Of a stretch of 64,000 nucleotides of DNA, positions 46,336 to 56,996 are shown one piece after another (within the stretch, counting starts at the first letter, position 1; each line of letters opens with the position of its first letter). This DNA is from Ectobius pallidus. Its lineage: Eukaryota; Arthropoda; Insecta; Blattodea; Ectobiidae. The position numbers were made by a program, and so were the translations under genes. The notes below the pieces were generated by a model. It was not told the origin of the DNA and made no database searches. It worked only from the letters and a program-made list of their open reading frames with translations. Location of the stretch: NCBI GenBank assembly GCA_964059195.1, contig CAXKWD010000006.1, forward strand, positions 135,406,039 to 135,470,038, written 5' to 3'.

Positions 46336-46779
46336 CATAGGCGTACCGAGGGGGGGGGGGTTGGGGGTTTGAACCCCCCCCCCATTGATTAAAAAAAGCA
46401 AAATTGTATAATTTTTTTAAGTCTGCCCATAAATTACTTAATACAAGTATAAAGCGTGGGAAGCTTAAAACTCGTTATTTTGCGTCTTAATTTTTAAAAT
46501 TTTCCGGGGGAAGACCCCCGGAAGCTTAAAACTCGTTATTTTGCATCTTCATTTTTAAAATTTTCCGGGGGAGGACCCCGGAAGCTTAAAACTCGTTATT
46601 TTGCGTCTTAATTTTTAAAATTTTCCGGGGGAATACCCGGAAGCTTAAAACTCGTTATTTTGCATCTTCATTTTTTAAATTTTACGGGGGAGGACCCCCC
46701 TCTCCCTGGGGGGTATTCCAATCCCCCAGACCCGCGGATGTTATAACCCCCCCATTTGGTCGGCCTGATTACGCCTATG
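46336..46779. mobile_element. hAT-like element with internal 60-bp tandem array
   Basis: The element begins CATAGGCGTA and ends TACGCCTATG. It is flanked on both sides by TGTGCAGG (46328-46335 and 46780-46787), an exact 8-bp target duplication, which points to the hAT group. G- and C-runs follow the left terminus and precede the right one and are partly complementary. The middle, about 46460-46700, is a four-unit tandem array. There is no transposase sequence. The frames at 46176-46385 and 46668-46868 only translate these repeats. Confidence 0.88.
46460..46700. repeat. Four 60-bp tandem units with 120-bp alternation
   Basis: Units start at 46460, 46521, 46581 and 46640 with GAAGCTTAAAACTCGTTATT. 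Units 1 and 3 continue TTGCGTCTTAATTT; units 2 and 4 continue TTGCATCTTCATTT. Each ends in CCGGGGGA followed by a complementary CCCGG-type run that forms a small hairpin. The alternation suggests duplication of a two-unit block. Confidence 0.93.
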
Positions 46780-46789
46780 TGTGCAGGGA

Positions 46790-48296
46790 GTTTATACCTC
46801 CGAAGAGCTATAATTCTATAGCAATCTCGTATGCTCAATTTTATTATACAGTGTCTATAGCATGGCATACAGTGCTTTGCATGTATAATATCTAATATTC
46901 AAATTTCTAGGAAATGTGGCATTAGCATTATTGCTAATCCTCCTCGTTTCGGTCATATCGTTTGCAACTGACAATCCATATCCATGCCATTTTCGATGAA
47001 TCGATAGACTTGTCTGTTTATGATGTGCGAATATTTGCGTTCGAAATTTTGCAATGATTTTTACTAGATCTATAGAAATATTTTAAAGTCTATTCTCATT
47101 ACGAAATACTGAAATAGTAGATGGAGTATATACTGTTCCTAAATAAATAAATATATGTACGTATATATAATTAAAAACAATCTGTACCTCTAGAAATGGA
47201 CTCAATTAAGAACATATGCTGCGAGTAATAACTAAGTTTAAAATATTTTGAACGCAAAATGTTATCTCTGTTGAGGTTTTTGAAACAAATAATTATTATT
47301 AGTAGCTTTGTATATTTTTCTAGAATAATTCAGGCTCGGAAAGATGTAAATTGGACAAAAGAAGTAATCTAGACCTGTGTATAAGATATACAGTAGAAAT
47401 AAAGTTGCATAAATTTCGACAGCTAAACTCGATTTTCATAATTTCAAAAATACAAATTAGCATTAAATTTACTGTTCCTCTGTTTCAATAAATTGAGGAA
47501 TAATACAGAAACTAGAACAAATAAACAAATAAACAAATAAACAGTCTAAAAATATAGTAGTATTAATTCTGTGGTGTTATGGCAAAAGCTGATATGTACA
47601 ATTTCGCAATTTTATTGTTTAGATATTTTGTAGCCTAAAAGCTTTTACTGGCACGGAAAAACATGATAATGTCTACTAATGTTAGTTGCAGAGCTATTGA
47701 TAATTTTAATCACTGATATTTCATTTTCTGTAGATAAATTTTATGGCAGAATTTGATATGTAACATATATTGTTTTGCTAGCTTACAGTATGTCCATATC
47801 AGCTTTTGCCATAGCACAGAGAATTAATGTGGGCCTAGGCCTATACGAAGTAAGATTTTCCACAGTACTTAAACCATCATCGTAGCCCTAGGTTGTGAAC
47901 CAGGCAGAACTCCAATTCAGATAACTTGTTTGTTTTAATTATTATTGGTGTAGATGTCTGAGCCTGAAAATTGTTTTGAAGTCAAAGTTATAATTTATAC
48001 CCTTCACATTAAACTTCAGATGTAAACATAACTGCTACAATAGAATTACATTTTAAGATTGAATTAATTTTGGATATGATATATATCCAGCTCAGCCTGT
48101 ACATGACAGATTCTCGATATAGATGTAATTTGAAAATGAAAGTACCAGCACACATATAATAATATAAGCTGGGACCAAGGATGGGAAGTGGGTAATTGAA
48201 GCCAAATTTATACATCACATTGATCCAGTCATGCAGCGACATTTGCCGATGACACATTTGTTCTCTAGGCCTGTAGGCATCTCCCGTTATATTACT
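46790..48296. other. Unassigned AT-rich sequence
   Basis: A short ACAAATAA repeat lies near 47517-47541. No gene is supported. Confidence 0.45.
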
Positions 48297-48495
48297 GCTC
48301 CTCTGCCGCCAGTTGTGAAAACATGCCCCCCTGTTCTCATCAATACATCCATTATATGCATCAGTGGCACATCACTTTTATCACCTACCCTAATATGTCC
48401 AGGGGTATCCTCATTCCAGACGAGACCACAGCTAACAAAAAATCTATCCAAATGAAAAAGTATATTCCCAGGAGCCTGATTTTTTTTTGTGAAAT
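48297..48495 (-). other. Unidentified open stretch, minus strand
   Basis: Reading leftward from about 48495 there is an open frame of about 65 codons that includes LDRFFVSCGLVWNEDTPGHI, then VGDKSDVPLMHIMDVLMRTG and GGHVFTTGGRGAVI, ending at a TAA near 48297. The composition looks more protein-like than its neighbours. It lacks an obvious start, and I do not recognise the family. It might be an exon, a decayed gene copy or part of a transposon. Confidence 0.3.
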
Positions 48496-48569
48496 AAAGC
48501 AGCTGATTTTGGATTTATCTTTATTCTATTTCGGCTAATATTTCCTGAAATAATTTACCTTATATACTA

Positions 48570-49162
48570 CAGTATAGTCCCCTCTAATCCGGACTAGATG
48601 GGACCGAATCACCGGAAATCCGGATTAGAAAGAATGTGCCTTAAAATGCACGTACTGTACTGTAAAATGAGCTTTAGATAGATAATACGTCAACCCTCGA
48701 TATAATGCCACCATCCGTTCTCAAATATTTAGTGGCACAAAGCGAGGGTGGCACTTAAACGAATTTTAACTTTAAAACTAAAAATGGCATAATACAATGC
48801 TGTATTAATTAGCTTCAGGCCTACTGTATTATGAAGGGAAAATTAAATAAAAGGTTTCTTCTATATTTTATATGGGAGAAGATCTGTGTTCACTTGAATT
48901 TATTGGCTCTGTAAAGAAGGCATTATATCGAGGGTTGACTGCACTATAAAAATCTATGTTTCATACGATTTAATTTTAGTTTTAATACTACTTTATAGGT
49001 AGACCTAGATTTTTAACCTTACGAACTGATGTAGGTTTAATAACACAAAATTTCTGTGTGATTAAAATTCAAAACTTATTGATTGTTCAGTAACAAAAAG
49101 AAATACGTCCGGATTAACCGAATGTACGGACGAGCGGGGTCCGGATTAGCGGGACTCAACTG
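48570..49162. mobile_element. pogo/Tigger-type element, 593 bp
   Basis: The left end CAGTATAGTCCCCTCTAATC and the right end, reverse-complemented, CAGTTGAGTCCCGCTAATCC are imperfect inverted repeats with CCGGATTA subterminal copies at both ends. The left flank is TA (48568-48569); the right flank has decayed to AA. A second, smaller element lies inside it. The right end is closely related to the solo end at 61374 and more distantly to the MITE at 4328. Confidence 0.82.
48688..48942. mobile_element. Nested MITE, 255 bp, inside the pogo-type element
   Basis: The left end GTCAACCCTCGATATAATGC and the right end, reverse-complemented, AGTCAACCCTCGATATAATG form inverted repeats of about 22 bp. The left flank is TA. 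CAGTCAACCCTCG-type termini fit Tigger/pogo elements. It is nested, so it is younger than its host. Confidence 0.85.
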
Positions 49163-49290
49163 AAATATATCTGACATTGAAAAATTACTACTTTAGCGTT
49201 CTTTTTGTTAACTTTGTGCTTGCTAATTAAGTTTACATAACGGTATTACATCGTAAATAACTATTGCGCAATATATAGATGTTTTATAAA

Positions 49291-49522
49291 AAGGTATTTC
49301 TCAGGTTCGCGAGCGACCCCTGGTGATCCCGTAAGGGGATATGCACAGCGGATTTGTTACCGAAGTGCGCCAGTCCCCTACCTCGTACTTAAACCTAAGG
49401 ACACACACACCCAGTCCTGAACCCGGGAAAGAATTTTTCACTACTGAAAAATCCTGGAGATCGAACCCGGGCCGCCGGTATGGAAGGCAGGCGCGCTACC
49501 GACTCACCCACGGCGGCGGACC
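49291..49522 (-). mobile_element. tRNA-derived SINE S2 with 13-bp target duplication
   Basis: This is the reverse complement of the S2 layout: GGTGAGTCGGTAGCGCGCCT (A box), CCCGGGTTCGATCTCCAGGA (B box), the GGGTGTGTGTGTCC block and a terminal ACCAGGGGTCGCTCGCGAAC. GATGTTTTATAAA flanks both ends (49278-49290 and 49523-49535). Together with the copy at 23087 it fixes both ends of the family at about 235 bp. Confidence 0.93.
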
Positions 49523-49535
49523 GATGTTTTATAAA

Positions 49536-50139
49536 GCTGTATTACATACCAATTGCCAGGATACTAAAATTTAACGATTTTTTTAAAAGTAGTTTCTCAT
49601 AGAAATTACTTTAGTCTGTCTTATTCTATGGTGTGTAAGTACTCGTACTTGGAATAGGTATTCCTCTTTGTCCTCCGTTGCAAAATTCTTGTTGCTCTAG
49701 AACCTGTCTTCGATTTTCTTAAACTTCTGTTTGTTATGAATTCAAAATCTATAGAATGTGAAATAGCACACGTCATACTCTTTGTATTCCTTTTAGAACA
49801 CGCATATACTCGTAGACACCGTACTGACCTGAGGTAATGGGTAATGATTTTCAGTTTGTATTGACAATGGAGATCGCATTCGTATGGGGATAACCAGATC
49901 CCATGGGCAGGCAAACAGTTGTGATGACCTCTATGCAATTCGACACGCACACTACTCAGTATATCCACAATTCCATATAGATCATACAACGCCCATTGAG
50001 AATAATGCTCGTAATAACAACTATGAAATACAGTATTCTATGTAGGCAGGGTTGGGGGGGGGGTAATTTACATGTATTTTACACGTAAATGACATGTAGA
50101 ATACTTGATGTAGAAAACAGTTTTATACAGTTGATAACA
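49536..50139. other. Unassigned sequence
   Basis: The 122-codon minus frame at 49621-49989 shows no recognisable domain or splice context. A G run lies at 50054-50061. Confidence 0.4.
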
Positions 50140-50545
50140 TTTTTTTGCACGATGTAGCTAATTAGTGGTACTTAAGCAATCTGGTTGTTATGAAAACAAA
50201 AGCATTCTCAATGCTGAAAAAATTACAAAAAAGCACTAGTGCCGTAAGTAAAACCATCACAATACAAGCCTTTATCGAAGGCTGGAACCAAGGCCTCCGG
50301 TTTGTGGCGACTTTAACAGGACAAATATTCCGTCCCCATAACAACCAACACATGCGAATCACTTTTCAAAATACACCATCTGTCTTCAATAATGTATATA
50401 TAATATTTTCAGTTAATATCTCAATTAATATAATTAAATTGATATAAATAATCATCGTGCAAAAAATAGCATGCAGTACTCGTTCCGTAAGCACATAACG
50501 GATCTCGGAAATTGAAAAAACTCTTTCCTCGATCCGTATGCACAT
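50140..50545. mobile_element. Element B, second copy
   Basis: TTTTTTGCACGATG at 50141 is mirrored by CATCGTGCAAAAAA at about 50453-50466. Between them, AATACAAGCCTTTAT, GGACAAATATTC, CATGCGAATCACTTT and TCAATTAATATAATTAAATT match the 12.0-12.5 kb copy. The tail forms a hairpin (CGTAAGCACATAACGGATCT with GATCCGTATGCACAT), as in the first copy. Frames of the two copies are out of register, so no protein is implied. Confidence 0.8.
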
Positions 50546-52714
50546 TTTTTTTTATTTTTGTAGTCTTTTTAGGAAGTTCCTCCTTTTTTACATATATTTT
50601 TACTTTTTAATGTCATTTTTAGGTTAAAATGTTCTCTTTGGAATTATGTCTGTAGTTATTATATATTATGCATAATTTCCCGATTAATCACTATTACTGT
50701 AACATAAACACTATATTTATTTTAAAAAATGAGTCTGAAACCAGATCGGAGATTTCCTGAATACACTCCGGGAGAAGGATGTCCTGTGGACAGGACTTGG
50801 AACATCTGACGTACGGTTTTATTGGCAGAACGGTCGATAGCTAACTCGAAACTTTGTGGATATGGTTGCCCATTCCTCTGGCTTGCATCTTTCTCTCCTC
50901 CGGCCTTCAACACATCTTACAAGCTTGGTTCACAGATGGACATTAAACTTTGTGGGTATAGTTCCATCATCCCGCAAGCTGAGTTCACGAATGGACTCTA
51001 AAGTTTAAGGATGCCATACCATGAGAGGTGCTCTCAAGACAGAAACGTATTATCTACCCTAAGAGGTGATCACCTACCGTACTTCCAGCTCTTCCTAAAC
51101 GCTTGAGTTGAGAACATTGCAGTTTTTATCCAGGTGCACTTACACAGCAGGAATTTTCATTGCCTTCGTAAAGATATTCTGCGATAATTTACTTGAGAGG
51201 CAAAAATGTGTGATGTAACAGATGTTTGTAACATGGCTACAAGATTTTGATGTTAGAAATTGTATGGGAAACCATTTATTAGTGAACATACCTGTTCTCA
51301 GTTATATAAAACCGGCGCTAAGGGCTGTTTCTAGGGCGATACGAGTTTTTTTGTGCTGTTGTGATAGAATTTGTGAACGTATTTTCCTTATTGCCAAATT
51401 ATATTTCGTCTAAACTTATATTTCTCCACATTTAGTTTCGTGATTTGCTTATCCCGAAATATTTCATCCTGAATCGGAACCTGAGTAAAGGCGCAAAACT
51501 ATTCCAAATATTTCTAGGGGAAATACATCACAACCATAAACACACACCTAAATTTAAATTTTCCCCAAAACCAGTAGACGGTATAAAAACGATAGCATGA
51601 TATTAAATCAAGATTTCTTATTAATAAAGCTATATAATAGGGTTTCAGATGATTTAAAAAAAAATAAAGAGATAGGCCTGTTGTTGACGAGAGCAATTTT
51701 TTGTAAATTCGTTCTGTTAATATTCTAGTTATCCCATTTATTCCTTCACATAACTTATGCTTATGTAACTTTCTCAAGAAACGTTGGTCTAAAACTTAAT
51801 AGTTTCTGAAATATGGCCTACTAACTTCATCAGTTTACCTGATTTTATTCTATATCAGAACGTGAAGTGAGAAAGGTGTATTGCCATGCTTAAGGCAAAT
51901 AAAGTTACGTGAGTGCACTAATTAGTTGTTATTTGGGTTGTGTATCCTTCGGGGATGCGATGCCACATGGTCACGGCATTCTCTTCATTTTTACAACCAA
52001 TTTTAATGAAAAGGATATCATACTTTCATTTGGGCAGGGGAAGTTATGTCTTTCACATAAGGTTTTTCTGTGAATTCATAGTTCTTTTATCTTTAGTATA
52101 ATTTATTCCGAATTTGTAATACATAAATCGTTGCATTAACCTCGAGTATAATATTGGAATATTGGAACTTTCAAATTATAAAATATACTGTGTGATAGGC
52201 ACACTTTTGTAAAGTTGGATATAAGCAGCAATCGCTATGCATGATCGCAAAATGGTATTATCTATTCCATTATGGCAGTTAATAGACGTTTGCTTCAGAC
52301 CGAATACTAATGCATAGCGGCAATGAGCGATATTCCCCTCTGGCCCTTCAATTATGTCACACATGGACGACAACATGAGTGGATAGGGTTGTTTACAACC
52401 CGCTCAAGGATAGTTTCTTCCTATTCCAATTCCAGAAACGCTATAGGGGAGATAATTCTTATTGCATTAATTCCCCTTATGTAAGTAGTAGGCTGTACAA
52501 AAATCGTAGAGTTCATGAAATATATCTAATTCCACATAATAATTGAAAAATAATTCATGAAACAAAGATCTCGAAAAAAAATCTAAATGATCGTCCCGCT
52601 GTCTTTCCGTTTGATTAACTTTGTAACTAAGATAATCTGTACTTATTCTAAATTGTAGATAAACATTCATTAACCCACAGATTATTGTTTCTGTTGAACG
52701 TTGCATGAGAATAT
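50546..52714. other. Unassigned sequence
   Basis: Short frames occur (for example 50722-50913 minus and 51514-51777 minus), but none is recognisable. Around 50750-51010 the motif ACTTTGTGG(A/G)TAT occurs twice and may mark an old local duplication. Confidence 0.4.
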
Positions 52715-53075
52715 TTTGGGAGAAAAATTCCTCCGACACCGGGACTCGAACCCGTGACTTTCGGCTCTCCGTGCCGATGCTCTCCCAATTCAACTAGCCA
52801 GAGTTGGATTCACGATTTACCAACTGTACATTGAAATGTTACTGTACAATAACGTGGTCACAAAAACTACTAAATTACTGTGCCTCACAATTCTGTGCAT
52901 GTCGTAAATATATTTTCAGTGAGGTCAACCAGTAAGGGTAATAATTGGGGAGAGATTCCATCTGGCGCCCTGAATCTAACTCTGGCCAGCTCAACTGGGA
53001 AATCTTCGGCACGGAGAGCCGGAGGTCACGGGTTCGATTTCCGGTGTAGGAGGAATTTTTCTCCTAAAATATTAT
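52715..53075. mobile_element. Inverted pair of tRNA-SINEs (family S6)
   Basis: The left arm at 52715-52812 and right arm at about 52966-53075 are inverted copies of about 100 bp. Each contains AGAAAAATTCCTCC, a B box (CGGGTTCGA in sense), the anticodon-arm text GGCACGGAGAGCCG and a D-arm region with CTAGTTGAAT or GAGCTCAACT. About 150 bp lies between them. The body after the tRNA part differs from S5, but the tRNA-like core shares its anticodon arm. The 108- and 68-codon frames here translate SINE text. Confidence 0.82.
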
Positions 53076-54360
53076 CTCGCTTTTAATGTTTTAAATAATG
53101 CGCATTTTGTATTATCACTGCATCAACGTTTTTAGCATGTCTTGGGTTTTCTGATTAGGCTGTGTCGTGTTATTAAAACCTGACATTTCGGTCATCATAT
53201 CGTGTCCTTTTTCAGAGAATAACTGAAACAAAACAAAACATCGAATTGCTGCGTGGTTAGAACGTCAACATTTTTATTAGTTAGTGACGTCATGGCGGTC
53301 CTATGTCTGGGTTTTCACACCTATGAAAGAGTTATAACTTATATTTTTATGTCGTCTCTATTTAAATCATTCGAATTATTTTGTTTTTAATTTCTATTAC
53401 TTCTGTGACCAGCCTATAAAATAGGTTCACTTCAAAGAACAACATTCATCCGACAGTCATAAAACTTCTGGCTTGTAAGAATGATTGTATTAATACGTAC
53501 TGTAGTAGCTTCGTGTCTTAAATTACAGAATGACAACTAACTCTGGTTGAAGCTGATTAATTTAATTAGATTGCATTGTATCTTATTTAATGTCTTTTTT
53601 TTTTTGTACTGCAGACCGAGTTTGAGATCAGACAGTGCAATTTCCTTAGAGTTCTCGTCGCTCTTGTTTCTTGCATGGTAGCCACACATCATTCTGATTT
53701 AGCGTTAGAAATACATGGCCCGGAATTCATCATTCTGCAGCCTGTCACATCCAATTTGCTTCCATCCTTGGTTGGCGACCGCAAGCTCAGTTATCTTGGC
53801 ATCTAACAGCAATATCGTAATTTGTATACGTAACCCATGGAGACCACTTGAAACTGAAATTTATAACTACTAACGCCGAAAATAAATGTACCACATAGGC
53901 CTACTATAGTATAGTCGTGCACACACTACTGCCCCCTGAAAGTAATAGACTACATATAACGCCTTCAGCAGAGTGGGATATCCATATGGTCTCAGTGGCT
54001 TTCGAGTATTTTCCGCTGATGTGCAGCAATTCCAATTCTTAAAAGAAACATTTCGAAATATTTAGTGGTCATGTTCGGAAAAAATCACTGATCCTATAGA
54101 ACAATCTTTTAAAATGTAGGTTACGTTCAGTGTTAAGTATCCTAGTAATCTTACAAATAACGAATTCCCACAAGAGATTAAGAACATTAGAGAATATCAA
54201 GATTTTTGCTTCAAGGCCAAATTTTATTTCCGTCCACAACTACTTTCATGATTTCTATGTTTCTATTTTTACTATTAGGCTTACATGTATGACTTCTGTG
54301 ATAAACTGAGTAATGTACTATGTTTCAATAAATTATTTTCAATAATAATTCTACTTTCTC
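53076..54360. other. Unassigned sequence
   Basis: No gene supported; a T run lies near 53597-53606. Confidence 0.45.
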
Positions 54361-54632
54361 AAAAGTATCTCAAAAGTATTGACTGGGAGACCCGAAGGGA
54401 AAAGACCACGTGGAAGACCTAGACATAGGTGGGAGGACAATCCTAGAACGGATTTATGGGAAGTAGGATTTGTGGGGGATGATTGGATGGAGTTAGCACA
54501 GAATAAGGATGAATGGCGGACTCGGGTAAGCGCGGCAATGAACCTTCGGGTTCCATAAAATAGATAATATTCCTTTAAGATAGCTTGCTTAGGAATTGGC
54601 TATTTCCATTGAGTAAGTAAGTAAGTAAGTAA
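54361..54632 (+). pseudogene. Non-LTR retrotransposon 3' end, C-terminal tail and (GTAA)n
   Basis: The open frame from about 54373 to a TAA at 54557-54559 reads VLTGRPEGKRPRGRPRHRWE, then DNPRTDLWEVG, DDWMELAQNKDEWRTRV and SAAMNLRVP. GRPRxRWEDN...DWxxLAQxxxxWRxxV is the familiar C-terminus of many insect LINE ORF2 proteins. About 55 bp of 3' UTR then ends in five GTAA units (54613-54632). An imperfect target duplication is likely: AATAATTCTACTTTCTC (54344-54360) and AATAATTATACTTTTCC (54631-54647). The copy is severely 5'-truncated, a typical dead-on-arrival insertion. Confidence 0.88.
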
Positions 54633-54647
54633 TAATTATACTTTTCC

Positions 54648-55067
54648 TAATAATTCTTAACTATATTGTTCTTTTTGTCCCTATTTATGAGTATTATTGC
54701 TCTTTCCGGTCATCATTGACGAATTATATAAGTAAATAAAAATAACTTCACTCTTAAAGCGGTAGCCTATTGTGTAAACAACTATCCTCTTATTTCTTTC
54801 GTCTTTTATCTTATTCAGGGATTTTAACAAATTATTCCTTCGGTAGAAATAACAAAAATTCAAACACCATTTTTGTCCCAAGAGGTTAGTATGATAATAA
54901 GGAAATGATTCCAAAAGACCCAGTAAATGGTACTGATGGTATATCAAAAGGAGCAACGTTATATTTCACTTAGAAAAGGAAACCTATATCGCATTTACAT
55001 GCCGGCATGCTGACCGTTATCTTTATATTACAAATCTTTGTTATTGCGTGTAATATGTACGTGAATA

Positions 55068-55072
<5 letters not shown>
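54648..55072. other. Unassigned sequence
   Basis: The 91-codon minus frame at 54681-54956 shows no domain. Confidence 0.45.
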
Positions 55073-55117
<45 letters not shown>

Positions 55118-55135
55118 TATATATATATATAAATT
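55073..55135. repeat. (TA)n microsatellite, interrupted
   Basis: About 20 TA units are followed by AATTATATATATATAAATT. Confidence 0.95.
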
Positions 55136-55179
55136 ATTATTAAATTATTATAAAAAGTTAATACAGTTAATAATAATCT

Positions 55180-55400
55180 AGAGGTAGGAACACCTCGAAT
55201 TATAAACCCGCCTACAGTCAAAGAAGAACAAGAATAGGAAAAATAGAATATAATATGTAATAAACATGCAATTAATGTATAATATAATATACACGAATGT
55301 CATATATACCGGGCAAGCCATGAGTCAGTGCGCACTTCTTTATACGGCTAATAACAAAATATGTTAAAATTATATTTATAGCATTTCTGTAGTATAGTAT
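55180..55400 (+). repeat. Dispersed repeat F, copy 1
   Basis: ACCTCGAATTATAAACCCGC, AAGAAGAACAAGAATAGG, CATATATACCGGGCAAGCCA, TGCGCACTTCTTTATACGGC and AATAACAAAATATGTTAAAA match 58385-58630 in the same order. The type of element is unknown. Confidence 0.7.
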
Positions 55401-55546
55401 AGGCCTAGTTCGAATTTTGACGCCATATACCCATACTTGGATGTATTCAGCCTCGTGATTCAAACTGGGAAGCTACCTGATTAAGATGTAGCGACTCCGG
55501 TCGTGGAAACCTTCTTTGACGGCCGTGGGTTTCGGAATGCTGTGGG

Positions 55547-56263
55547 CCCGTTTTTAAAGTCATCGATTGATTCTATCGATGCCATCATTCTTTCACCAGG
55601 GTAGTTTGTAAAGTCAACGAACAATCCACCGGGAAGCATCAGGCTGTTCGTAAACTCACCGGTGAAAGTCCGATGGAAGTCATCGATTGCAATCAGACTC
55701 ATCGAACTTAAAGTACGATGCTTCTTAGATGACAAACATGGCGGAGCAGAGAACCAGGCGACAGTTGCCACAAGAATTAATAAATTGAGTTTATTTTCGT
55801 GCGAAAGCTAACGAACTCTCTTCATCAGAATGTGAGTCCTCCGAAAATAAAAGTGATGAGTTGAATATGTTTCAAGATGAAAAAAGAAAAAAAATTCCCT
55901 ACATAAAAATCTATTAATAAATGTCGTTTTTCAAATATCTCAAAATTGCAGGTTATCCATAATTGCCGGTTGAGGTTATGAACCGTATTTAACTATGCAA
56001 AATGTGTTATGGATTTTAATATGCTCAAAACATTATTTATGCGAGAATGGTAGCACTCAATCATTAGTTTCCTGCCCATCATGTAATTTCCACTTCTTGA
56101 AAATCCATGATACAATAATTAGGCCTATTATACAACTTGAATACTCCCACTGAAATCCATGAACCTGTTCGTAAAATCAACAGCTCACCAGGCTCATCGT
56201 ACATTCACCGGACTTTCATCGCACTTTTCCACCGGTGGATTTACTGATGATTTAAAAACGTTC
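55547..56263. mobile_element. Probable inverted-repeat DNA element of about 717 bp
   Basis: CGTTTTTAAAGTCATCGATT at the left is matched by the reverse complement of the right end, CGTTTTTAAATCATCAGTAA. Near both ends GTGAAAGTCCGATGGA or GATGAAAGTCCGGTGA occurs, along with other clustered TCATCG motifs. Just right of the left subterminal block, plus-strand MAEQRTRRQLPQELIN precedes a stop and a second frame with ANELSSSECESSENKSDELN, which could be the decayed start of a transposase, but the family is not recognised. The 96-codon minus frame at 55481-55771 is in the subterminal repeats. No clear target duplication. Confidence 0.5.
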
Positions 56264-56269
56264 CTTATC

Positions 56270-56945
56270 CATATTACAATTACAATTACAATTTATTTTT
56301 CCAAATTACACGAAAAATACAAAAGTTGATACACCACCCGAAGAAGCAGAGCTTGTGTTCGGGGGTGGTTCAGTTCAATATATAGAAAGAAAAAAAAAAA
56401 AAAAAAAAAACTTATACTAAACAATTACTTAAGCAATACATAATTTGGAGAAGCATGACAATTATGATATATAATAGGTTAGAACATGTTCTATTTACAA
56501 TACAAAGGTACGAGGTAATACAATAATAATACATAACAATTTATTTGTTCAATTTTAGTAAAAAACAAAGAAATTAAGTTCTATTCAAATTTTAAAGTTT
56601 AATATGAAAAATGTTATAACAGTATTAGTAGATAACAGAAGTAATAATTATATAAATTTTCTAATTTTAGACCTAAATTGTTTGTTGTTTAAGCTATTTA
56701 GATCAGGATGGTTGGTAATAAATGAATTGAATAGTCTTGGGCCAAAACTTGAACAGTGCTTAGCTCCAGCAGTTGTAACATTTTTTGGTTCAAGTAATAA
56801 ATTTAATTGATTCCTTCGCGTGTTATATACGTGAGATTCTGACTTGTAATTGTCACGATGTTTATGAAAATAATCCAGTATGACGTACTTGTAAATTTGG
56901 TCTATGGTGAAAACGTTAAATTCAGAAAATATGCCTCCAACCCTA
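56270..56945 (-). pseudogene. Non-LTR retrotransposon 3' end (family L1a), C-terminus plus UTR
   Basis: Minus-strand translation from about 56940 to a stop at 56648-56650 gives VFTIDQIYKYVILDYFHKHR, then VYNTRRNQLNLLLEPK, SSFGPRLFNSF and LNNKQFRSKIRKFI. The same protein end is encoded at 62389-62081. YxxxxLDYFHKHR..YNTRR...FGPRLxN is a tail found after the reverse transcriptase in some invertebrate LINEs (CR1/jockey-like; exact clade unsure). The 3' UTR contains GAACACAAGCTCTGCTTCTT and ends in AATTGTAATTGTAATTGTAA. The label L1a is local to this report and unrelated to mammalian L1. Confidence 0.85.
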
Positions 56946-56996
56946 CCTTCTGCCTATGGTTGATGACGCAGCGGTCGGATGGATTAGTTTAGTTTG
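56945..56996 (-). mobile_element. Fragment shared with the 41.2-kb retroelement
   Basis: On the minus strand CCATCCGACCGCTGCGTCAT, followed by CAACCATAGGCAGAAGG and AGGGTTGGAGGCAT, matches 41257-41318 at roughly 80 percent by eye. It abuts the 5' truncation point of the LINE at 56270-56945 in the same orientation. Confidence 0.6.

Noticed and set aside
46460..46700. Regular 60-bp repeats as a CRISPR array
   Set aside because: There are no unique spacers; the units are contiguous, the genome is eukaryotic, and the array lies within a transposon.
55481..55771. 96-codon minus frame as a gene
   Set aside because: It lies across one end of an inverted-repeat element and contains its subterminal repeats; no domain was recognised.
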